DNA of 36,292 nucleotides from Gardnerella kenyensis (GTDB lineage: Bacteria > Actinomycetota > Actinomycetes > Actinomycetales > Bifidobacteriaceae): assembly GCA_003585735.1 (NCBI GenBank), contig NQOH01000007.1, forward strand, positions 1 through 36,292, written 5' to 3'. Shown in pieces: positions 21,989-28,940 of the stretch (positions are counted from its first letter, which is position 1; each line of letters opens with the position of its first letter). Both the position numbers and the translations under genes were made by a program. The notes beneath the pieces are model-generated. The model was not told the origin of the DNA and ran no database searches. It saw nothing but the letters and a program-made list of their open reading frames with translations.

Positions 21989-24478
21989 TTACTCAGCAAC
22001 GTGTTCTGGAAGAGCACCAGTGTGCCAAATACGATCGAGGTAATCTTCGATAGAGCGGTCAGAAGAGAAGTAACCAGAGTTGGCTACGTTCAAAACTGCC
22101 ATGCGAGCCCACTTCATTGGGTCGCGGTAAGTTTCCTCAATCTGAGCCTGAATATCCATGTAAGAGCTGAAGTCAGCCATTGCCATGAAGTAATCGTGGG
22201 TAAGCCAATCGTTAACGAGTGGCTCGTACACGCTCTTGTCACCGTTGGAGAAGGTGCCGTCAGCAACCATATCCACAGCGGTCTTCAAGCGAGGATCAGA
22301 CTCGTAGTACTTGCGGGATCCGCCGTGATCGTAGCCTTCAGCGTAGAGCTTATCAACTTCGTCAACGGTCATGCCGAAGAGGAAGAAGTTCTCAGCGCCA
22401 ACGCGCTCACGAATCTCAACGTTTGCACCATCGAGAGTACCAACAGTCAAAGCACCGTTCAAAGCGAACTTCATGTTACCGGTGCCGGAAGCTTCCTTAC
22501 CAGCCTGAGAAATCTGCTCATCCAAATCGGTGGCAGGAATCAAGTTCATAGCCAACTCGATGTTGTAGTTTGGTGGGAAGAACACAGCGAGCTTGCCCTT
22601 GCATGCTGGGTCGTTATTCACCACGCGAGCAACATTGTTAATGAGCTGAATGGTGAGCTTTGCCATAGCATAGCCTGGAGCAGACTTAGCGCCGAAGAAC
22701 ACGGTGCGTGGAAGCATCTTGTCTACGTCGATTGTGCCATTCTTAATTCCAGCGTATGTGGAGATGACCTGGAGGATCTTCATGGACTGGCGCTTGTACT
22801 CGTGCAAACGCTTAACAATGGTGTTAAACATAGTGTCTGGGTTGATTTCGAAGCCATACTTCTGCTTTGCGAAATCAACGAAGGCAAGCTTGTTCTGCTT
22901 CTTAACTTCAGCAAACTTCTTAACGAATGCCTTGTCATCAGCCAATGGCTTCAAACCTTCGAGAAGCTCCAAATCACCCTGCCATGCGTCGGTGCCCAAG
23001 CCCTCAGTAATAAGAGCAGACATACGTGGGTTGCTCAAACGCACGAAGCGACGAGGAGTTACACCGTTAGTAACGTTCTTGAACTTATCTGGGTAAACGC
23101 TGGAGAAGTCCTTCAAAGTGACATCCTTCAACAACTCAGAGTGAAGCTCAGCAACGCCGTTAACGTAAGAGCCGCCGTAGGTAGCCAAGTAAGCCATGCG
23201 GACTACAGCACCTTCGCCATTTTCGTCAGCGTCGGTAGCAATGCGCATGCGCTCAACCTGATCCTCAGCAACGCCCTTGCCGCGAAGATCGTTGCGGAAC
23301 TGCTCGCTAATGCCCTGAATGATCTCAAGGTGGCGTGGCAAAAGTTCGCCAATAAGCTTGGCTGGCCAAACTTCCAAAGCTTCTGGAAGCAAGGTGTGGC
23401 AAGTGTAGTTGAAGGTCTTGGTGGTAATACCCCAAGCGGTGTTCCAATCGTAGCCGTACTCGTCCATAAGAACGCGCATAAGCTCTGGAATACCGATAAC
23501 TGGGTGAGTATCGTTCAACTGGAAGTTGATCTTGCTTGGGAAGGTCGTAAGATCCGGCTTATCCTGACCTGGGTAGAATACGCGGATTGCGTCATGGATA
23601 GAAGCAGCTACGAAGAAGTACTGCTGCTCAAGACGCAAAGCCTTACCTTCTGGAGTGGAATCTTCTGGGTAAAGAATCTTGGAAATGTTTTCTGCTGCAA
23701 CCTGTGGCTTTACAGCATCCAAGTACTCGGACTTGTTAAAGGTGAGCAAATCAAACTCATCGTAAGACTTAGCAGTCCACAAACGAAGAGTGTTCACGCG
23801 GCCAGAATTGTAACCTGGAACCATGTAATCGACTGGTACTGCGCGAACGGACCAAGCTGGCTTCCACACGCGCTTGCCGTTTTCTTCTACAACTTCACCA
23901 CCGAAGTTGACGCGCTGGTCACGACCGTAATCAATGTGACCCCATGGCTCTTCATTGCTCAGCCAGTAATCAGGAGTTTCAACCTGCTTACCTTCTTCAT
24001 CAAAACGCTGCTTGAAGATGCCGTAACGATACTGGATGCCATAGCCGAATGCTGGAACGCCAATAGAGGCGAGCGAGTCGATAAAGCAGGCTGCGAGACG
24101 ACCCAAACCGCCGTTACCCAAACCTGGTTCATACTCAGCATCGATTACAGCGCGTGGATCAAAGCCAAGCTTGGTAACAGCTTTGTTGAACTGATCGGTA
24201 AGACCAGCGTTAAGCAAAGCGTTTTCAAGCTGCTTGCCCATCAAGAACTCGGCGCTTAAATAGCCGACAGCCTTTGTGTTGCCATTAACCATGTCATGCT
24301 GTGTCTGCATCCAAGAGTCCATCAAGTGACGACGAACTGCGGTAGCAGCGGCAACATACACATCTGCCGTAGTGGCCTGCTCTGGCGTTACACCCTGGGT
24401 GTACTTGAGGTGCTCTTGAAGTTCTTTGGCAAATGCCGTCGCAGTAGTTTTGGCTTTCGGCGCGACGTGTTTAGTCAT
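21989..24478 (-). CDS. glgP: Glycogen/maltodextrin phosphorylase
   Basis: Releases glucose-1-phosphate from alpha-1,4-glucans by phosphorolysis (GT35 family). Of 829 residues. Signatures: EYEPGLGNGGLGRLAACFIDSLA near residues 115-140, the active-site region NDTHPVIGIPELMR, VTNGVTPRRFV, and the pyridoxal-phosphate site EASGTGNMKFALNG with Lys670. AAGGAG lies 8 nt before the ATG. Codon use is clearly richer in C/G at third positions than in neighbouring genes, which typifies very highly expressed genes in this kind of AT-rich genome. Glycogen is the key vaginal carbon source for Gardnerella-like bacteria, so high expression is plausible. A ~230-bp leader/promoter region with inverted repeats precedes it. 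Confidence 0.97.
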   Translation of the reverse strand: MTKHVAPKAKTTATAFAKELQEHLKYTQGVTPEQATTADVYVAAATAVRRHLMDSWMQTQHDMVNGNTKAVGYLSAEFLMGKQLENALLNAGLTDQFNKAVTKLGFDPRAVIDAEYEPGLGNGGLGRLAACFIDSLASIGVPAFGYGIQYRYGIFKQRFDEEGKQVETPDYWLSNEEPWGHIDYGRDQRVNFGGEVVEENGKRVWKPAWSVRAVPVDYMVPGYNSGRVNTLRLWTAKSYDEFDLLTFNKSEYLDAVKPQVAAENISKILYPEDSTPEGKALRLEQQYFFVAASIHDAIRVFYPGQDKPDLTTFPSKINFQLNDTHPVIGIPELMRVLMDEYGYDWNTAWGITTKTFNYTCHTLLPEALEVWPAKLIGELLPRHLEIIQGISEQFRNDLRGKGVAEDQVERMRIATDADENGEGAVVRMAYLATYGGSYVNGVAELHSELLKDVTLKDFSSVYPDKFKNVTNGVTPRRFVRLSNPRMSALITEGLGTDAWQGDLELLEGLKPLADDKAFVKKFAEVKKQNKLAFVDFAKQKYGFEINPDTMFNTIVKRLHEYKRQSMKILQVISTYAGIKNGTIDVDKMLPRTVFFGAKSAPGYAMAKLTIQLINNVARVVNNDPACKGKLAVFFPPNYNIELAMNLIPATDLDEQISQAGKEASGTGNMKFALNGALTVGTLDGANVEIRERVGAENFFLFGMTVDEVDKLYAEGYDHGGSRKYYESDPRLKTAVDMVADGTFSNGDKSVYEPLVNDWLTHDYFMAMADFSSYMDIQAQIEETYRDPMKWARMAVLNVANSGYFSSDRSIEDYLDRIWHTGALPEHVAE

Positions 24479-24717
24479 ATTTGACTCCTTGTGCCGTTTG
24501 ATATATTTACTTAACAGTGTGCAGCCTGAAACTTCGTTTAGGCAATTAAACCATCACCATGATGTAGGTAACTATTTTTTTAGATAACTACAAAAGGTAT
24601 GTGAATGCACACGATGTTCCCAATAGTACCACAACCCCAATCCCTTTAATTATTGGTATATAACGTATTAGCGCAAATATTTACGCAAAGTAGATTGTTT
24701 ATAAGATAATGGTTTGC
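24479..24717. promoter_or_regulatory. Divergent glgP / SCP-like promoter region with inverted repeats
   Basis: The 239-bp spacer holds CATCA…TGATG (24552-24556 and 24560-24564, perfect) next to an imperfect 11-bp inverted repeat GTAGGTAACTA (24564-24574) / TAGATAACTAC (24581-24591), which has 9 of 11 pairs and a T6 spacer. These are in the glgP upstream region and could be an operator or leader structure. I could not assign a confident -35/-10 pair for glgP. On the plus strand GATAAT at 24705-24710 is a -10 candidate for the downstream gene. Confidence 0.45.
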
Positions 24718-25134
24718 ATGGCTGTAATACTTGAGCGCGATATTAAGCAAGGGAAAAGCGCATGGGATTTTTGGCGTGAATCCGCTTTGAAAGCATCTAA
24801 CAGCGGCTTAAACATAATGCTAATTAATAGCGCTTATTTAAACATTAGTCGGTCTAAAGAGGCTTTGGCTGTAAGATATTCGCTACATATTCTTGAATGC
24901 AAAGTGCCTGGAGACGGCGTAGAAGTTCGAGTTGCGCCGTGGGGAGCCGTAAAGATTTTAGAAGGCCCAGCTTCAGATCCGCATAATCTTACTCCCCCAG
25001 ATGTTATTGAGCTTGAACCAGAAGTGTGGCTTCGTTTAGCAAGTGGTATTACGAAATGGCAGCAAGAATGTGAAGTCGGGCATATAAGCGCGTGCGGAGA
25101 GCGCGATAACTTAAGCGATATTTTGCCCTTATAA
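24718..25134 (+). CDS. SCP2-like small protein (bacterial sterol-carrier-like family)
   Basis: A 138-residue soluble protein. The C-terminal two-thirds shows the pattern of the bacterial SCP ortholog family: VEVRVAPWGAVKILEGP, then TPPDVIELEPEVWLRLASG, and the ending …GHISACGERDNLSDILPL. That family resembles sterol carrier protein 2, a hydrophobic-ligand-binding fold; the ligand and physiological role are unknown. No Shine-Dalgarno precedes either ATG 24709 or ATG 24718. I chose 24718 because it lies 7 nt after the -10-like GATAAT (24705-24710), as expected for a leaderless transcript. A start at 24709 would add three residues. Confidence 0.75.
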   Translation: MAVILERDIKQGKSAWDFWRESALKASNSGLNIMLINSAYLNISRSKEALAVRYSLHILECKVPGDGVEVRVAPWGAVKILEGPASDPHNLTPPDVIELEPEVWLRLASGITKWQQECEVGHISACGERDNLSDILPL

Positions 25135-25164
25135 TAAATTTTTTTAGAAAAATAGAATACTTAC

Positions 25165-25204
25165 AAATATCCTGGGTCAAAATCTAATTCAACCCAGGAT
25201 ATTT
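25165..25204. terminator. Bidirectional intrinsic terminator
   Basis: Perfect 13-bp stem AAATATCCTGGGT (25165-25177) with ACCCAGGATATTT (25192-25204), between the convergent SCP-like and DUF3073 genes. Confidence 0.88.
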
Positions 25205-25253
25205 AAAAGTAATTATTGATAAATTAAGCTCTATTTACCGATTACCGGAATCC

Positions 25254-25634
25254 TTATTTATCACTTTTATGCATGAAGCTTGGAACAGGCATAGGTATGT
25301 GATGATGCACAGGAGTATGCGCGCCAGAATGTGAAGCTGAATTTTCGCTATTTACAGCTTTCGCAGCAGCTTCAGCAGCCCACTTAGCATATTCGTCTAA
25401 ATCATCATCGTTAGAAGTATCGGCAGATGCGTCCTCTTCAGAAGCATCATCCTGTTCCTGAAGATACGTATCTTCTTCATAACCTTCGCTCGATGCAAAT
25501 GGATCGAAGGATCCCTGTCCGGGTTCGCTGGAGTTAAGCTCCTTAGCAAGCTCGTCATAATCCGTATCGGTCGTCAGGTATTTGAGCTTACGGGCAATTT
25601 TCTGTTGCTTTGCCTTCTGTCGTCCGCGGCCCAT
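25254..25634 (-). CDS. DUF3073 domain protein
   Basis: A 126-residue, soluble, highly charged protein. The basic N-terminus MGRGRQKAKQQKIARKLKY and the following TDTDYDELAKEL are the signature of DUF3073, a small actinobacterial family of unknown function. Beyond residue ~45 it is acidic and low complexity, then His/Pro-rich (HTPVHHHIPMPVPSF). The basic head suggests nucleic acid or ribosome contact, but this is only inference. GAGGGGG upstream of the ATG is a strong ribosome binding site. Confidence 0.88.
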   Translation of the reverse strand: MGRGRQKAKQQKIARKLKYLTTDTDYDELAKELNSSEPGQGSFDPFASSEGYEEDTYLQEQDDASEEDASADTSNDDDLDEYAKWAAEAAAKAVNSENSASHSGAHTPVHHHIPMPVPSFMHKSDK

Positions 25635-25723
25635 CTGACCCCCTCTTAAAAAATTACCGTAACAATCAGTTCATCACACAAGAGCGTACCACTTAACCGC
25701 AACCGTGTGTATTGTCTGTGTAA

Positions 25724-25760
25724 ACTTTTACCATAAAAGCCATATTTTAAGCGTAAAAGT
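25724..25760 (+). promoter_or_regulatory. Hairpin in the trpS leader
   Basis: ACTTTTAC (25724-25731) pairs perfectly with GTAAAAGT (25753-25760), and TAAAA/TTTTA continues the fold inside. It ends 10 nt before the AAGGAG of trpS. It has no T-box specifier or terminator features that I can see. A regulatory role is possible but unproven. Confidence 0.4.
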
Positions 25761-25782
25761 ACGTGTAATTAAGGAGTTAAAA

Positions 25783-26874
25783 ATGCCGGAAGAAGCACAA
25801 ATTACAGCTGCAGGAAACGAGATGAGCGCAAGCTTTCTTGCGGCGCGTAAGCGTTCGGATGCAACTCTTGAAAAGTTGAAAACTAATCCAGCCTCGTTTA
25901 CGATGCTTACCGGCGACCGTCCAACAGGCCGTTTGCATTTAGGACATTATTTTGGTTCGATTCGTGAGCGTGTCGCAATGCAACAGCGTGGCGTAAAAAC
26001 CAATATCATCATTGCTGACTACCAAGTTATTACAGATCGCGACACAACTGAGCATATTGAAGATAATGTGTTGAATTTGGTGCTTGATTACATGGCAGCT
26101 GGAATTGATCCAGAAAAAACCATGATTTTTACGCACTCTGCTGTGCCTGCTGCAAATCAGCTTATGCTACCATTCCTGTCTTTAGTTACGGAAGCAGAAT
26201 TGCATAGGAATCCTACTGTAAAGTCAGAAATGGAATCTTCCGGCCACGCTTTAACCGGATTGCTTCTTACATACCCAGTGCATCAAGCTTGCGATATTCT
26301 GTTTTGCAAAGCAAATGTTGTGCCAATTGGCAAAGATAATTTGCCTCACGTTGAAATCACTCGCACAATTGCACGTCGTTTTAACGAGAGATACGCAAAA
26401 AAGAATCCAGTATTTCCAGAGCCTGCGGCAATTTTGTCTGACGCTCCAGAAATTCCAGGTTTGGACGGTCGTAAGATGAGCAAATCTTACGGAAATTCGA
26501 TTATGCTTGGAGCTACTGCTGAAGAGACTGCTAAGTTAATCAAGAAAAGTCCAACTGATTCCGAGCGAATGATTACTTTTGATCCAGTTGCGCGTCCGCA
26601 AGTTTCAGCACTTTTGACTACCGCAGGATTAGTAACAGGCAGGGATCCTAAAGAGATTGCTGAAGAAATTGGCAACGCTGGTGCCGGCGCGCTGAAAGCT
26701 TACGTAATTGAAAACGTAAATAATTTCTTGGCTCCTCATCGTGAGCGTCGCGCAGAATTAGCAAAAGATATGGATACTGTTCGAGATATTTTGCACGACG
26801 GCAACAAACGCGCCAACGCTATTGCTGAAGAAACGCTTAATCAAGTTCGCGAAGCAATGGGAATGAAATACTAG
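25783..26874 (+). CDS. trpS: Tryptophanyl-tRNA synthetase
   Basis: Class I aminoacyl-tRNA synthetase charging tRNA-Trp, 363 residues. HIGH-type motif H52-L-G-H55 after TGDRPTGRL; KMSKS motif K231-MSKS-Y-G-N. Other Trp-specific segments are YPVHQACDILFCKANVVPIGKDNLPHVE and LKKSPTDSE-like sequence. I chose ATG 25783 because AAGGAG (25771-25776) precedes it at 6 nt. The frame stays open further upstream to 25705, but that part is not like TrpS. The protein carries a short N-terminal extension before the catalytic domain. Confidence 0.96.
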   Translation: MPEEAQITAAGNEMSASFLAARKRSDATLEKLKTNPASFTMLTGDRPTGRLHLGHYFGSIRERVAMQQRGVKTNIIIADYQVITDRDTTEHIEDNVLNLVLDYMAAGIDPEKTMIFTHSAVPAANQLMLPFLSLVTEAELHRNPTVKSEMESSGHALTGLLLTYPVHQACDILFCKANVVPIGKDNLPHVEITRTIARRFNERYAKKNPVFPEPAAILSDAPEIPGLDGRKMSKSYGNSIMLGATAEETAKLIKKSPTDSERMITFDPVARPQVSALLTTAGLVTGRDPKEIAEEIGNAGAGALKAYVIENVNNFLAPHRERRAELAKDMDTVRDILHDGNKRANAIAEETLNQVREAMGMKY

Positions 26875-26923
26875 AGGCACTAGAAGTACTAATTAAATTT
26901 TAATAAGCAAATTAATAAACAAT

Positions 26924-26959
26924 AAAGCCGCTCGCAAGAAAACTTGTAAGCGGCTTTTT
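26924..26959. terminator. Intrinsic terminator of trpS (also facing thrE)
   Basis: AAAGCCGCT (26924-26932) pairs with AGCGGCTTT (26949-26957), with an inner CAAG/CTTG helix and a T5 run on the plus strand. On the minus strand the tail is weaker (TTTATT), so it may also end the thrE transcript. Confidence 0.88.
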
Positions 26960-26990
26960 GTTGAAAATTGATGAATTGAAATTTAGAAAA

Positions 26991-28736
26991 TCACACGTCG
27001 TAACGCCAACTTTTATCTGTAATAACTCGCGCTACAGCAAGACCGATCGGCAAGCAAATAATCACCATAAAAGCGCGGAAAGTCCAATCTAACGCTGGAA
27101 GCGTGTGGAATTGGCCAAGATAAAACATTGCGCGATACATATAAAGTCCTGGAACCATAATCACAATTGAAGGAACCGTAAGACCTATTCGCGGATAACC
27201 CAAGTATTGAGGTGCTAGCCCGTGACGAACAATAGAGCGCCAGGCAGAAGCAAGCAAGCCAGCAAGTAAAGCTCCAGTGAAAGCCGCAATTTCTGCAGCA
27301 ATACCGAAATCTGTCATAGTTAAGCGCAAAGTATCGGTAATAGCGCCAATAATGCCAGCAACTAAGCACATGCGTTGTGGAGAATTAAACAGAACGGAGA
27401 AGCCCCACACGCCAGCAAAAGCCGTAATAAGTCGAAGAACTGCGTTAAGCCAAGGGTTCAATCCGAGCGGAGGGAAACCTTGAGGATTAAGCTGCACAAG
27501 ACTTGCAACAGTCCAGCCTGCAAGAGTTCCCATCAAAATAATCGCAAGCGTATAACACAGGCGTTGAATGCCGGAAGGGAAATCTATTTTTGCAATATCC
27601 AAGCCGCCTGTAATAAGCGGGAAGCCTGGAATAACAAACAGTACTGAGCCAATATACGCAGTTGTATGATTTAGTGCGCTTGGGTCGAAGTAGCCAATAA
27701 GTCGTAGTGAGCCGATGCAAGAAAGTGCGCCGATTGCAACAGCAACGAATGTGACTACAAATTGGTTAAGATGATGCATAAACATGCGGCGACGAATATA
27801 ATGGCCAATTCCTGCACCAATAAAAGCGCCAATCATGTCGTAAAGGCCGCCGCCAAGCAAGAAAGCAAAGGATGCGCAAGCTATTGCTGAAGCAAGGCCT
27901 GCAAACCAAGGCTTATAAAGCGGCTTACGATTTTTAATCAGATCAAGACGGTCGTGTACTTCTCGAACAGTAAGAGGATGATTATTTTTAGACTCATCCT
28001 TACTGCTAGAAGTGTTTACGTGCGAAAAATGTTCAGAATAAGCTCTTTCTGGTTGCAATGCAAAAATTCCGCGCGGCTTTTCTTTTCTTATAGCTTCTTG
28101 TAAAGCTTTTTCTTCCGCAACTTTTGCAGCATGCTCTTCGGACTGCTTAGCGGTTTGTACAATATCGCGCTCTGCGTCGCTTTCTTGAAGAGTGTCAACT
28201 AATTCTTTAGAAACTGTAGCTTTTGAGTGGTAGAGGGAATCGTTTCCAAGTTTAACGTTAAACCAGTCAGCAAAATGCTCGAGAAGCCAAATTCGTTCAG
28301 TATTAACACCTGTTGTTGGAAGATCTACAACTTCAGTAATGCGCTCATGCTTATCGGTGCAAGTTGCTTCAATATCGGTGAGATTCACGTCCGCGCGCAC
28401 GTGAACGCCCATCGGTTCGCCGATTCTGTGCATAAGTTCGCGAACGCGGTAGCTTCCGGTTCCTGCTCCTAATCCAAGAGCGCCGACGCGAATAATAATG
28501 CTTGATTTTGCAGCTATGCACGCTTCAGTAACAGGCTTATCCCAGTCGCGCTCAACATCGTCCATGTCAAGCGGGATAGCATGCGTGTGAAAACGTCCAG
28601 AAGGTTTGCCAACTACATGCCCGGTTGAAAGAATTTCAGGTTTGTTGCTACAACTGTCACTATCTGCAGTATTACAGGCGTTATTGCCTGTATTGCTATC
28701 TGCATTACTGCTTGCATTATTATCTACTCTACTCAC
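26991..28736 (-). CDS. thrE: ThrE-family threonine/serine exporter
   Basis: A 581-residue membrane protein. The cytoplasmic N-terminal region contains the conserved ThrE segment (from about residue 70: AAKSSIIIRVGALGLGAGTGSYRVRELM). A charged Glu/Lys/Ala linker (~170-260) follows, then about ten membrane helices in two blocks (ThrE and ThrE_2), with GGGLYDMIGAFIGAGIGH and VIPGFPLITGGLDIAK among the conserved loops. The family exports threonine and serine (Corynebacterium ThrE). The first ~32 residues are an Asn/Ser/Asp/Ala low-complexity stretch coded by degenerate repeats. The start is GTG 28736; there is no Shine-Dalgarno, but TATACT lies 8 nt upstream, suggesting a leaderless mRNA. Confidence 0.9.
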   Translation of the reverse strand: MSRVDNNASSNADSNTGNNACNTADSDSCSNKPEILSTGHVVGKPSGRFHTHAIPLDMDDVERDWDKPVTEACIAAKSSIIIRVGALGLGAGTGSYRVRELMHRIGEPMGVHVRADVNLTDIEATCTDKHERITEVVDLPTTGVNTERIWLLEHFADWFNVKLGNDSLYHSKATVSKELVDTLQESDAERDIVQTAKQSEEHAAKVAEEKALQEAIRKEKPRGIFALQPERAYSEHFSHVNTSSSKDESKNNHPLTVREVHDRLDLIKNRKPLYKPWFAGLASAIACASFAFLLGGGLYDMIGAFIGAGIGHYIRRRMFMHHLNQFVVTFVAVAIGALSCIGSLRLIGYFDPSALNHTTAYIGSVLFVIPGFPLITGGLDIAKIDFPSGIQRLCYTLAIILMGTLAGWTVASLVQLNPQGFPPLGLNPWLNAVLRLITAFAGVWGFSVLFNSPQRMCLVAGIIGAITDTLRLTMTDFGIAAEIAAFTGALLAGLLASAWRSIVRHGLAPQYLGYPRIGLTVPSIVIMVPGLYMYRAMFYLGQFHTLPALDWTFRAFMVIICLPIGLAVARVITDKSWRYDV

Positions 28737-28940
28737 AATTTTTCAGTATACGACCCCCTTTGCCTAGCAGATTTTTACAAACAAAATACGCTTCGAACTA
28801 CGTCCGGTGGTAGTTTCACAATTAACTTGGTATCTCGCTGGAAACAAGGCTGTGGGCTTGCAACTTTTGACCTACATAACCGCGGAGGAGCCGCGGAAGT
28901 CAGATGATCAAGCAACCTTTGTCTGGCGCAAGGAGGTCTG
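28737..28940. promoter_or_regulatory. Divergent thrE / ppc region with structured ppc leader
   Basis: On the ppc side, AACTAC (28796-28801) pairs with GTAGTT (28810-28815). A very GC-rich stem CCGCGG (28880-28885) / CCGCGG (28891-28896) presents AGGAG in its loop. The true ppc Shine-Dalgarno AAGGAGGT follows at 28931-28938. On the thrE side TATACT (complement of 28745-28750) is a -10 candidate without a recognisable -35. Confidence 0.5.

Noticed and set aside
21968..24259. A 763-codon open frame on the plus strand opposite glgP
   Set aside because: It is the complement of the phosphorylase gene, lacks a ribosome binding site and any recognisable domain, and is explained by the C/G-ending codon bias of glgP, which removes stop codons from the opposite strand.
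25635..25782. T-box riboswitch upstream of trpS
   Set aside because: No T-box bulge sequence, specifier loop or antiterminator/terminator pair is visible; only a simple hairpin.
28795..28815. TTCGAAC-like sequence resembling a tRNA T-loop
   Set aside because: No acceptor, D or anticodon stems can be built around it; the segment instead forms a short hairpin in the ppc leader.
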